From DAOUMU01 sp034409055 (GTDB taxonomy: Bacteria; Chloroflexota; Anaerolineae; 4572-78; J111), in the NCBI GenBank assembly GCA_034409055.1, contig DAOUMU010000229.1, positions 1-13,944 of the forward strand: DNA of 13,944 nucleotides, read 5' to 3'. The position numbers and the translations under genes are program-made. The notes beneath the pieces are model-generated. The model saw nothing but the letters and a program-made list of their open reading frames with translations, was not told where the DNA came from and searched no databases. How positions within the stretch are numbered: position 1 is the stretch's first letter; each line of letters starts with the position of its first letter. Positions 7,118 to 13,933 of the stretch are shown one piece after another.

Positions 7118-8106
7118 ACTGTTTCCTCCTGATAAATCTGATCAATTACCGCCTCAATGGGCGGGTCTTCTACGGTCAGGTCGGCCACCGATAAGGTGTT
7201 GAGCAGGTGAGCGGTGATGGCGGCCGTGTGGGCGCGGGGCACGCGCAAGGTAAGCTGGCCGTTTTCCCGATCCACGAGGCCGGCATCAGCCGGTAATTCC
7301 AGATTGTCGGTGGGGCCTCCGTCAGGCAGGGCCAGGCGAATCAATTTGAACGGAGCCAGTCGTTCGGCCAGTCCCTGCAGGTTGCCATCGTAGAGCAGTT
7401 GGCCGTGATGAATGAGAATGACCCGTGGGCACAAGGCGACCACATCGGCCATATAATGACTGGTGAGAATTACCGTTGACTGGTTGCGCCGGTTGTATTG
7501 GGCCAGAAAACGCCGTAGCCGGCCCTGCATTGACACATCCAAGCCCAGAGTCGGTTCGTCAAGGAATAAAACCCGGGGCCGATGGAGCAGTCCGGCGACC
7601 AGCTCACACTTCATCCGTTCGCCCAGCGACAGGTTACGCACCGGTTTGGTCAGTAAATCCTGCATGTCCAGCAGGTCAACCAGTTCAGCCAGCGTTTGTT
7701 GAAATTCGCTTGGCGGTACCCGGTAGATTTCGGCCAGCACCTGAAAGGTATCCAGCGGTGGAATGTCCCACAACATTTGACTCTTGTTACCCAGCACCAT
7801 GCTAATGCAGCGCAGGTAACTATCTTCGCGCTGCCAGGGAATGTATCCGGCAATCCGGGCCTGTCCGGCGGTTGGGTGCAGCAGGCCGGCCAGCATTTTG
7901 AGCGTGGTGGTTTTGCCGGCCCCGTTGGGCCCCAGAAAACCGACCATTTCGCCGGCTTCTATGGTAAAACTGATGTCGCGCACTGCCTCAACTTGACGAT
8001 AGGTGCGGCGCGCTAAATTTTTGAGCGAGGCCATCAAACCGGGCGCCCGTTCGGGCACCCGATAGGTTTTTGATAAGTTGTGCACAATAATTTGTGCCCC
8101 GGTCAT
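7114..8106 (-). CDS. ABC transporter ATP-binding protein of an ABC-2 exporter (COG4586-like)
   Basis: The 330-residue ATPase is complete: Walker A GPNGAGKTT (59-67), Q-loop Q110, signature LSLGERMK (159-166), Walker B VLFLDEP (179-185) and switch His217 in LTSHYM. A C-terminal domain of about 90 residues follows the nucleotide-binding fold, as in COG4586 proteins, which are longer than simple ATPases. The ATG at 8106 was chosen because GGAGGT sits 8 nt upstream. The longer in-frame start at 8187 would use the promoter and the palindrome as codons. The gene leads a tightly coupled three-gene operon with the two permeases. Its leader carries a terminator-like hairpin, described separately. Confidence 0.9.
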   Translation of the reverse strand: MTGAQIIVHNLSKTYRVPERAPGLMASLKNLARRTYRQVEAVRDISFTIEAGEMVGFLGPNGAGKTTTLKMLAGLLHPTAGQARIAGYIPWQREDSYLRCISMVLGNKSQMLWDIPPLDTFQVLAEIYRVPPSEFQQTLAELVDLLDMQDLLTKPVRNLSLGERMKCELVAGLLHRPRVLFLDEPTLGLDVSMQGRLRRFLAQYNRRNQSTVILTSHYMADVVALCPRVILIHHGQLLYDGNLQGLAERLAPFKLIRLALPDGGPTDNLELPADAGLVDRENGQLTLRVPRAHTAAITAHLLNTLSVADLTVEDPPIEAVIDQIYQEETV

Positions 8107-8140
8107 ATTTTTACACCTCCAAGTTGCTACATTGCTCCAC

Positions 8141-8170
8141 AAAAAAGAGGAAGTATCGTTTACTTCCTCT
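8141..8170 (-). terminator. Hairpin plus T-run in the leader of the ABC exporter operon (attenuator, terminator or operator)
   Basis: Read on the minus strand, AGAGGAAGTA (8170-8161), a five-base loop (8160-8156) and TACTTCCTCT (8155-8146) form a perfect 10-bp stem. Its last T continues into a run of six Ts (8146-8141). This is the form of an intrinsic terminator, though the stem is only 40% GC. It lies between a TATAAT (8184-8179) and the ATPase ATG (8106). It could end transcription from the kinase gene, attenuate the exporter leader, or act as a palindromic operator at +1. Confidence 0.5.
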
Positions 8171-8178
8171 GTACTTTT

Positions 8179-8184
8179 ATTATA
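8179..8184 (-). promoter_or_regulatory. -10 element of a candidate promoter for the ABC exporter operon
   Basis: A perfect TATAAT lies on the minus strand 73 nt before the ATPase ATG. The transcript would start near 8172, just before the hairpin. No recognisable -35 stands 16-18 bp upstream, so an activator may be needed. TGGA words at 8202 and 8214 (TCCA on the coding strand) occupy the area. Confidence 0.4.
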
Positions 8185-8294
8185 CAACCTTGGTGTAATA
8201 ATGGAGGGTTTGGTGGATCTACAAGAAAAACGGGGTAATTACAAAGCGATGTGATTGTAACAGAACCTGGTTTCAGCCACTTTCATCACTGAAT

Positions 8295-9785
8295 TCACGC
8301 AACCGGCAGCGCAAACCAAAAGCGACTGCCCCGGCCCGGTACGCCCTCGCTCTCGACGCCAATTTGACCGCCGTGGGCCTCGACCAACTGCCGGGCGATG
8401 GCCAGGCCCAGCCCAGAGCCACCGTGTTCGCGGGAGCGGGATTTGTCGGCCCGCCAGAAGCGATCAAAAACGTGGGGTAAATCTTCAGCGGGGATGCCGG
8501 GACCGGTGTCGGTGACGGATATGCGAACGAATGTGGCTGATACCCAGGCGGGCACAGGTTGAGGGGTATGACCGCCGCCGGCCCATTCGACACTCCCCAC
8601 GGTCGCAGGGCAGGCCGCCGACGGCTGACCATTGGCCTGCCGGGGGTCAGCTTGCCCCTCAACCGAGATACCTATCGTTTCCCCCGCCAGGGTGTGACGC
8701 AGGGCATTGGCCAGCAGGTTGTGCAGTACTTGCCGCACCCGGTCCGAGTCGGCCAGGACAGGGGGCAGATTGTGGGGGAGGTTGATTTTCAGGTTGATCT
8801 CTTTCTCGCGGGCCAGTTCGGCAAAGAGGTCCACCGCCCCTTCGACCAGGGGGGGTAGGGCAGTCGGCTGGATATTCAGACTCAATTGACCGGCCTCGGC
8901 CTGGGCCAGCTCGCGAAGGTCATTGATCAACCGGTTTAGCACCAGCGTTTCGTCGTAAATGACGGCGATTTCCCCTTTTTCCAGAGGGTAGACGTCGTCC
9001 AGAATGGCCTGCAGATTGCCCTGAAGGACGCTCAAGGGGGTGCGGAGTTCGTGAGCAATGTCGGCCATCATGTTACGGCGCAATGTCTCAGCCTGTTGCA
9101 GATGGGCGGCCATTTCGTTAAAAGCCCGGGCCAGGTCGGCCACTTCCTCGGTGCCCTTGACCGGGACCCGCTGGTTCAGTTCGCCCCGGGAGATGCGCCG
9201 GGCCGCCGCTGCCAGCCGGCCCAGCGGCGCCGAAAGCCCCCGGGCAATGATAACACCCAGCAGCACCCCCAGCCCACCGGCAATCAGACCGGCCTGGAGC
9301 AGCAAGCGTGGGGTCTGGTTTAGAAAGATTTGGGCCGGACCGGTCAGCATGGCTTGACCAGGCGGCATATCGACGGTCAAATAACCGACGGTTTGATTCC
9401 GCCATTGAATGGGGATGGCTTCGGCGATTTCCTGCCGGTTTAGCTGAGATGAGACGTCTGTCCCCGCCCCATCGTAGACCACGCGTCCCCCGGCATCAGT
9501 TAGGATAAATTTCGGCGCGCCGTGCCGCATGCCTCGCCCGAAGCCCGAACCGCCAGGACCACGCACGTTGCTGAATACGGTTTCAACCCCGGCCCAGGTT
9601 TGGTTTTGGGCGTAATACTCGCTTAAGGCCGGTCCCAAGGCCGGTTCCACCAGTTGGTTGTGAAACATAAAGCGACGGAATTGGGTTCCGATCTGGTAGT
9701 TGCCCAGAACGGCCACGACGATGATGGCTGTGATAATCACCAGGCCAAAGGCAAGGGTCAGTCGTACCCAAAGTTTGTTCATCAC
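8295..9785 (-). CDS. Membrane sensor histidine kinase (BaeS-like, HAMP-HisKA-HATPase_c)
   Basis: This 496-residue kinase senses a signal outside the membrane and phosphorylates the response regulator encoded just upstream. From the N-terminus it has a membrane span (9-28), an extracytoplasmic domain (about 29-158) rich in Gly and Arg around 74-88, a second span (161-180), and a HAMP linker (about 181-233). The HisKA H-box follows with H245-E-L-R-T-P, then an N-box with N356 and N360, a G1 box D426-T-G-P-G, and a G2 box at 455-460. Residues 377-415 are a Pro/Gly/Ala-rich insert before the G1 strand, absent from most relatives. The GTG at 9785 and the ATG at 9782 are both possible starts; either overlaps the regulator's TGA, so translation is coupled. 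The signal cannot be read from sequence. Confidence 0.92.
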   Translation of the reverse strand: MMNKLWVRLTLAFGLVIITAIIVVAVLGNYQIGTQFRRFMFHNQLVEPALGPALSEYYAQNQTWAGVETVFSNVRGPGGSGFGRGMRHGAPKFILTDAGGRVVYDGAGTDVSSQLNRQEIAEAIPIQWRNQTVGYLTVDMPPGQAMLTGPAQIFLNQTPRLLLQAGLIAGGLGVLLGVIIARGLSAPLGRLAAAARRISRGELNQRVPVKGTEEVADLARAFNEMAAHLQQAETLRRNMMADIAHELRTPLSVLQGNLQAILDDVYPLEKGEIAVIYDETLVLNRLINDLRELAQAEAGQLSLNIQPTALPPLVEGAVDLFAELAREKEINLKINLPHNLPPVLADSDRVRQVLHNLLANALRHTLAGETIGISVEGQADPRQANGQPSAACPATVGSVEWAGGGHTPQPVPAWVSATFVRISVTDTGPGIPAEDLPHVFDRFWRADKSRSREHGGSGLGLAIARQLVEAHGGQIGVESEGVPGRGSRFWFALPVA

Positions 9786-10474
9786 TCTTCACCACGCAGC
9801 CGGTAGCCGACGCCATACACCGTTTCAATATAGGCCGGATTGTCCGGCTTAAGGCCGATTTTCTTGCGCAGATTCTTGACGTGGCTATCGACGGTCCGTT
9901 CCATACCTTCGTAGGCGTAGCCCAGCCCTTGCTCGATCAGTTCCAGGCGAGTGAAAGCGCGCCCCGGATGTTCCACCAACACTTTAAGCAGATTAAACTC
10001 GGTCGGGGTGAGCTCAAGGGGGCTCTCGTTCATCGTCACCTGATGCCGGTTCAAGTCCACCCGAACTGCCCCAACCTGCAGAGTCTGGGGTAGGCTGGGG
10101 CCGTCGGTCGTTCGGCGGAGTACGGCCCGCACGCGAGCCACCACCTCGCGGGGGTTAAAAGGCTTGGTGATGTAGTCATCTGCCCCCAGTTCCAGGCCAA
10201 CGATCTTATCCGTATCTTCAACACGGGCGGTGAGCATGATGATGGGCAGGTTAGCCAGGGTTTGGTCGCTGCGAATCAGGCGGGTAATTTCCCACCCATC
10301 CCGGTCGGGCAGCATCAGGTCGAGCACCACCAGGTCCGGCTGTTCGCGCCGGATGGCGTGCAGGGCGGTTTCGCCATCGTGGGCCGTCAGCACCTGGTAA
10401 CCGGCCTGCTCCAGGTAGGAGCGAATCAAGCGGACAATCTGTTTATCGTCGTCAACAACAAGAATCCGGAGCAT
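9782..10474 (-). CDS. OmpR/PhoB-family DNA-binding response regulator
   Basis: The 230-residue protein is a receiver domain plus a winged-helix output domain. Receiver residues are the acidic D8-D9-D10 cluster, phospho-acceptor D52 (VVLD52LMLPD), T82 and K104 (ITK104PF). The C-terminal half (about 130-230) has the OmpR-type pattern LTPTEFNLLKVL, then the recognition region ending RTVDSHVKNLRKKI and a wing ending YGVGYRL. Phosphorylation by the coupled kinase should promote head-to-tail dimers on direct repeats. The ATG at 10474 has only a weak Shine-Dalgarno. A promoter sits in the 82-bp gap upstream, so this two-gene unit can be transcribed without the permease gene before it. Possible targets include the 11-bp repeat array upstream of the DUF4405 gene (inference). 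Confidence 0.94.
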   Translation of the reverse strand: MLRILVVDDDKQIVRLIRSYLEQAGYQVLTAHDGETALHAIRREQPDLVVLDLMLPDRDGWEITRLIRSDQTLANLPIIMLTARVEDTDKIVGLELGADDYITKPFNPREVVARVRAVLRRTTDGPSLPQTLQVGAVRVDLNRHQVTMNESPLELTPTEFNLLKVLVEHPGRAFTRLELIEQGLGYAYEGMERTVDSHVKNLRKKIGLKPDNPAYIETVYGVGYRLRGEE

Positions 10475-10523
10475 TGTTGCCTAGCACCATCCACAATTTC
10501 ATTCAAGGTGAATAATTACTGTT

Positions 10524-10553
10524 ATTATATCCCACCCCCATTGGATATGCCAG
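10524..10553 (-). promoter_or_regulatory. Promoter for the response regulator-kinase operon
   Basis: On the minus strand a perfect TATAAT (10529-10524) is preceded at 18 bp by CTGGCA (10553-10548), four of six matches to TTGACA. The start point would be near 10517, giving a leader of about 43 nt to the ATG at 10474. It lies wholly between the permease stop and the regulator start. Confidence 0.5.
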
Positions 10554-10556
10554 AAC

Positions 10557-12953
10557 TTAAACATAAGCCAAACTTTCCCGTACACTCATCTGGCTCGCTT
10601 TTTGGGCCGGGAACCAACTGGCGATAACAGCCAAAATGGTCACGATGACCAGCCAGTAGAGGACACCCAGACTGGAAAATTGATAAACCAACTCTATATT
10701 AATCAGGAAGGAGAGGACCTGGAGGATAAGTTGAGCGGCCGGGATACTAAAGGGGATGGCGATCAGCCAACTGAGCCAGCCCAAAATCAATCCCTCCCCG
10801 ATAAATTGTCCGGCAATCACCAGGGCCGAAGCGCCAATGGCTCGCATCACTCCAATCTCCCGGGTCCGCTCCAGTACATTGATAGAAAGCGTGCCGCTTA
10901 AGGCAATGGCTCCGACAACGGCGATCAGCATGGCCATACCGGTCAGCAGCACCAGCAGAATAGACATGCGATCGACTCGCTGCTCGATGAGTCGATGCGC
11001 GGTATTGGTGGTACTGGCCAGGACCTCATAACCGTTGGCCTCATAGTGAGTCCGCAAGGCCGTGGCTGTACTCAATTCACTGGCTGCGTCCCCGTGAATA
11101 GTCTGGATTCTGACCGCGTTACCCCGGCCGACCTGGCCGACCTGGCGCAGGAGGGTCTCCCGAGGCACCAGGGCCGTGTCCTGGTCGAGCGGTTCAAAAA
11201 CCAGGCCCACTACCTGCCAATTCGACTCGCGCTTGTTGGGAATGTCGAGGGTAAGCCAATCACCAACACCGATCCCGATCTCTTGGGCCAGGGCCTGATT
11301 AAGCACAATGGCATAGCGGTCCTCCGCTTGCAGCCAGCGTCCGGCGCGCAGTTGGGGCACATAGGTGATTGAGGGGAGAGGAATGCCGCGTAACTGCACA
11401 TCGCTATCCTCATACGATTCGGGTTGCCCCATAGGCCGGGCTTTGCCCCGGGCCGTGCCCCATACCTCCACCGCTTGCACCGTCGGCTGAGTCACGGTCA
11501 GGGCTTCCACCTCCCTGATCCGTTCCGCCTGCTTCAGGTCAAGCATTACGTTGGCCTCAAAAATGGCAAAGATGACGTTGCTAAAAGTATTTAGGAGTGA
11601 GGTCTGGGTATGCATGACCATCATAAAAATGGCCCCAGCTCCGACCAGGGTGATCTGGGTCAGTAACACCCGCGTTTTGTTCCGAAAGGTATTACCGATC
11701 GTCAAGGCCACCAGGCGCGGAATAAACTGGAGCTTAACCAGGAGCCGGTCGAGCAAACTGGACGCGTCGCCCAGCCCGTAGGTACTGAATGCTTCGCGGA
11801 CGGTGATCCGCGCTCCGGAGAAAATGGGCACCAACGCCGCCAGCAACGGAGATAACAGGGCCACGGCCACCTGGGCCAGCGCGGCGGTACGGGAAATTTC
11901 AAAGGGGCCGGGAATCATGTCGAAACGGTTCGTCATCAACAGGCGCAAGCCATGGGCGCCCAAGGCCCCCAGGGGAATGGCCAAGAGCAAGGCCAGGGTG
12001 GCATAAATGGCCACCGTGATCATATAGATAAACAAAATACGAGCAAAGCTGGCCCCGACAGCTTTCATAATGCCAATTTGATCGACCTGTTGAACGATTA
12101 TGGCGTTGATGGTATTGTAGACCAGAAACAGACCCAAAATCAGGGAAAGGCCGGCCATCACGCCCAGGATCATGGCGACCCCATCGACCACGTCCTGGGC
12201 GATAAATCGCTCGGGGTGACCGGTACGGCTCCTAAATCCACCCGGCATAGGCAGGGCCGGTTTTACTTCAATCCCCTGTTTTTCCAACCGATCCTGCATC
12301 AAGTCGGCGGCGGCTTCGACGCGGGCCTGGCTGTAGTTGGGAATTGTGGCCAGTACCAGGCTGTAATTTGCCTCCCCGGTCAACTGCTCAAAACGCTCGC
12401 GGGTGGTATAGAAGAAGGGCTCCGTGGCTATCGGCGACACGGCCGTATTATAGAGAATACCGTTCAGCTCAACCGGGTAGGTCCGGTTATCGATCTCCAG
12501 ATAGACCTGCTCCCCGACTTCAACGTCCCGTCCCCGTTGCACCCCCATCATTTTGCGATGCGGCCAATCGCCTTCGTCCAGGATAATTTTTCTGATCGCC
12601 TGTTCTTGGTAATCGTCAAGGGCGATTAAAAGGGTCGGCTCCCAGACCTGGTCGGGACTGCCTCGCCAGCGGACGGCTTCCTGGGCCCAACCGATGGCCG
12701 TCTCAATCTCTCTGAGATTTTCCAGGGATTGGATCATCTCGTCGTCAACCGGGGGATCAACCTCTAGGCCGATGGTAGCCGGGGCAGAGGCTCGCCAGGT
12801 GCGAGTCAGGTCCTGGCTGATAAATTCATTGCCGCCGATGACCATGCCAACGGCCGAGGCCCCAATCGCAATAATCAGCACTACCCGCAGGGTGCGCCCT
12901 TTATTTTCCCACAAGTCATACCAAATCTTGTGACGAATAACCCCTAAATTCAA
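10557..12953 (-). CDS. Large ABC transporter permease with two FtsX domains (MacB/LolE-like superfamily)
   Basis: This 798-residue permease has a span at 23-41 followed by an extracytoplasmic domain (about 45-255). A first FtsX unit follows (spans near 259-283, 305-330, 358-378), with its hallmark DQIGIMKAVGAS at 291-302. Then come another span (425-447), a second extracytoplasmic domain (about 450-655), and a second FtsX unit (spans near 664-688, 712-735, 762-782) with TREIGVMRAIGAS at 697-709. Such permeases move lipids, lipoproteins or peptides, or act mechanically, each needing a LolD/MacB-type ATPase. None is adjacent here: the only ATPase in the window belongs to the ABC-2 system. The start is TTG at 12953, supported by AAGGAGGG 8 nt upstream. 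The gene lies 56 bp after the DUF4405 gene and is probably co-transcribed with it. Confidence 0.88.
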   Translation of the reverse strand: MNLGVIRHKIWYDLWENKGRTLRVVLIIAIGASAVGMVIGGNEFISQDLTRTWRASAPATIGLEVDPPVDDEMIQSLENLREIETAIGWAQEAVRWRGSPDQVWEPTLLIALDDYQEQAIRKIILDEGDWPHRKMMGVQRGRDVEVGEQVYLEIDNRTYPVELNGILYNTAVSPIATEPFFYTTRERFEQLTGEANYSLVLATIPNYSQARVEAAADLMQDRLEKQGIEVKPALPMPGGFRSRTGHPERFIAQDVVDGVAMILGVMAGLSLILGLFLVYNTINAIIVQQVDQIGIMKAVGASFARILFIYMITVAIYATLALLLAIPLGALGAHGLRLLMTNRFDMIPGPFEISRTAALAQVAVALLSPLLAALVPIFSGARITVREAFSTYGLGDASSLLDRLLVKLQFIPRLVALTIGNTFRNKTRVLLTQITLVGAGAIFMMVMHTQTSLLNTFSNVIFAIFEANVMLDLKQAERIREVEALTVTQPTVQAVEVWGTARGKARPMGQPESYEDSDVQLRGIPLPSITYVPQLRAGRWLQAEDRYAIVLNQALAQEIGIGVGDWLTLDIPNKRESNWQVVGLVFEPLDQDTALVPRETLLRQVGQVGRGNAVRIQTIHGDAASELSTATALRTHYEANGYEVLASTTNTAHRLIEQRVDRMSILLVLLTGMAMLIAVVGAIALSGTLSINVLERTREIGVMRAIGASALVIAGQFIGEGLILGWLSWLIAIPFSIPAAQLILQVLSFLINIELVYQFSSLGVLYWLVIVTILAVIASWFPAQKASQMSVRESLAYV

Positions 12954-12961
12954 TTTGACTA

Positions 12962-12969
12962 CCCTCCTT
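12962..12969 (-). promoter_or_regulatory. Ribosome binding site that fixes the TTG start of the FtsX permease
   Basis: AAGGAGGG on the minus strand lies 8 nt before TTG at 12953. No in-frame ATG or GTG lies between it and the first conserved segment, and the N-terminus from TTG (MNLGVIRHKIWYDLWENK) is typical of the family. The non-ATG start is therefore well supported. Confidence 0.65.
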
Positions 12970-12975
12970 AATAGG

Positions 12976-12998
12976 ACAGTAATCAGTGAACAGTGAAT
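12976..12998. repeat. Short-word repeat between the DUF4405 and FtsX genes
   Basis: Three near-copies of a 7-base word (AGTAATC, AGTGAAC, AGTGAAT on the plus strand) follow one another in the 56-bp gap. The tract is non-coding and resembles low-complexity intergenic filler. No regulator-site geometry is evident. Confidence 0.4.
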
Positions 12999-13009
12999 AA
13001 GCTAACTGA

Positions 13010-13591
13010 TTAGACAACGGCACATTCATCTGATCGACAGACAGTGGCTTGAGCGTAGCGGCGAGCGGTACAGACGATCCAGTGCCAGTGCAAAGTTAAG
13101 TGAATGGTCAGAATAGCGATCATGGCCAAGCCGGCCCACAGGTGCAGGTCATTCCAGCCGTGGCGGGTCAGCCCCAGCAGGGTCGCGTTGTAAAAGGGAT
13201 TACGTCCCCCCCGGTAGCCGCCGCTGGGGAGCACCAACCAAACCACCAAGCCCGATAAGCTGACCAGGAAGAAGGCAGTAAACAGCAGCGTATCGAGTGA
13301 AAAATTAAGGCGAGTCTGTCGGGCCAACTTGCCAAAGAAACGGGAGATGGCACACGAGAGCCACCGCCAGTGTAGAACCAGGTGAAAAGTTGCCCCAATG
13401 AGCATCACTAGGCCGGCCCAGTTGTGCAGGTCAACCCAGTCACGACGGGTCAGTCCCAGAAAAATGAGGCCGCTATTACCCCGTCCACCGGGTATCACCA
13501 GCCACAGCAGGAGACCGGTTAGGACTGTTATCAAAAAGGCGGTGAAAATGGCAGCGTCGAGCCAGAGGTTAAATTTGGTTTTGCCGTACAT
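13010..13591 (-). CDS. Two-repeat DUF4405-type membrane protein, probable b-type haem binder
   Basis: The 193-residue protein has four hydrophobic segments arranged as two homologous halves. Residues 51-79 (DWVDLHNWAG and on) and 145-173 (GWNDLHLWAG and on) align with a constant offset of 94. Histidines 56, 70 and 74 match 150, 164 and 168. The D-L-H-x-W-A-G and H-L-x-L-H-W motifs are those of DUF4405 domains, related to small cytochrome-b-like membrane proteins. Histidine pairs in the spans could hold haem (inference). The C-terminus ends with C185-x4-C190. The ATG at 13591 was chosen because GGAGGT sits 7 nt upstream; the ATG at 13606 would translate the Shine-Dalgarno itself. It heads the minus-strand block before the FtsX permease. 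Electron partner and role are unknown. Confidence 0.85.
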   Translation of the reverse strand: MYGKTKFNLWLDAAIFTAFLITVLTGLLLWLVIPGGRGNSGLIFLGLTRRDWVDLHNWAGLVMLIGATFHLVLHWRWLSCAISRFFGKLARQTRLNFSLDTLLFTAFFLVSLSGLVVWLVLPSGGYRGGRNPFYNATLLGLTRHGWNDLHLWAGLAMIAILTIHLTLHWHWIVCTARRYAQATVCRSDECAVV

Positions 13592-13623
13592 AAGGGATAC
13601 CTCCAAATGATATCTATCCGGTG

Positions 13624-13637
13624 TTTATAGCATACCA
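13624..13637 (-). promoter_or_regulatory. Promoter -10 region of the DUF4405-FtsX unit
   Basis: The minus strand offers two overlapping -10 choices: TATAAA (13629-13624), or TATGCT (13634-13629) preceded by TGG as an extended -10. Either gives a leader of about 25-31 nt to the ATG at 13591. The -35 position falls inside the 11-bp repeat array and has no consensus hexamer, which suits an activated promoter. Confidence 0.45.
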
Positions 13638-13643
13638 GCCAAA

Positions 13644-13687
13644 TGTGGAGAACCTATGGAGATGTTGTAAGGGGATTATGGAGAAGG
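13644..13687. repeat. Four imperfect 11-bp direct repeats, putative response-regulator binding array
   Basis: Consecutive 11-mers begin at 13644, 13655, 13666 and 13677: TGTGGAGAACC, TATGGAGATGT, TGTAAGGGGAT and TATGGAGAAGG. Units 2 and 4 share TATGGAGA exactly, unit 1 differs from it by one base, and unit 3 is degenerate. An 11-bp period puts each unit on the same DNA face, as in PhoB/OmpR-family boxes. The array covers the -35 and upstream positions of the DUF4405 promoter. Confidence 0.5.
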
Positions 13688-13696
13688 CGGAAGTAA

Positions 13697-13745
13697 GTTG
13701 GCTGGTTGGTTAGTTGGTTAGTCGATCGTTCGTCGTTCGTCGTTT
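13697..13745. repeat. Low-complexity tract of GTTGGTTA and CGTTCGT words
   Basis: A run of TTGGTTAG-type words (about 13697-13722) changes at CGATCG (13723-13728) into CGTTCGT words repeated to 13745. It is non-coding. The tract divides the DUF4405 upstream region from the leader of the plus-strand gene at the window end. It looks like slippage-prone intergenic sequence. Confidence 0.4.
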
Positions 13746-13803
13746 AAGTACTCGTGTATAGGTACGATTGAAATTTTCTATATTCTTTAGTTTCCGCTAA
13801 AGG

Positions 13804-13821
13804 TGTGTGAATAATCACACA
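13804..13821. promoter_or_regulatory. TGTGTGA-N4-TCACACA palindrome, candidate CRP/FNR-superfamily-like operator
   Basis: TGTGTGA (13804-13810) and TCACACA (13815-13821) are perfect inverted 7-mers around ATAA. The half-site TGTGA/TCACA is CRP-like but the spacer is 4, as in FNR-type sites, not 6. It lies about 113 bp before the plus-strand start at 13934. No other strong feature is seen between 13822 and 13877. Confidence 0.3.
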
Positions 13822-13877
13822 AAGTACGTTAACAATCGAAAAAACAGAGCTGTTGCGACCATTGAAACCGGGCCGAT

Positions 13878-13906
13878 TTGCCCCAAAAAGGGATAAGTTG
13901 TAGAAC
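13878..13906 (+). promoter_or_regulatory. Weak promoter candidate for the gene at the window end
   Basis: TTGCCC (13878-13883) and TAGAAC (13901-13906) are 17 bp apart, each with four of six consensus matches. The start would be near 13913, about 21 nt before the ATG at 13934. The spacing is right but the hexamers are poor. Confidence 0.25.
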
Positions 13907-13933
13907 CTAGCCAGATGAAGTTAAGGAGCAAGA

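Noticed and set aside
11952..12629. Plus-strand 225-residue frame inside the FtsX permease
   Set aside because: It is the antisense of a continuous 798-residue permease with family hallmarks.
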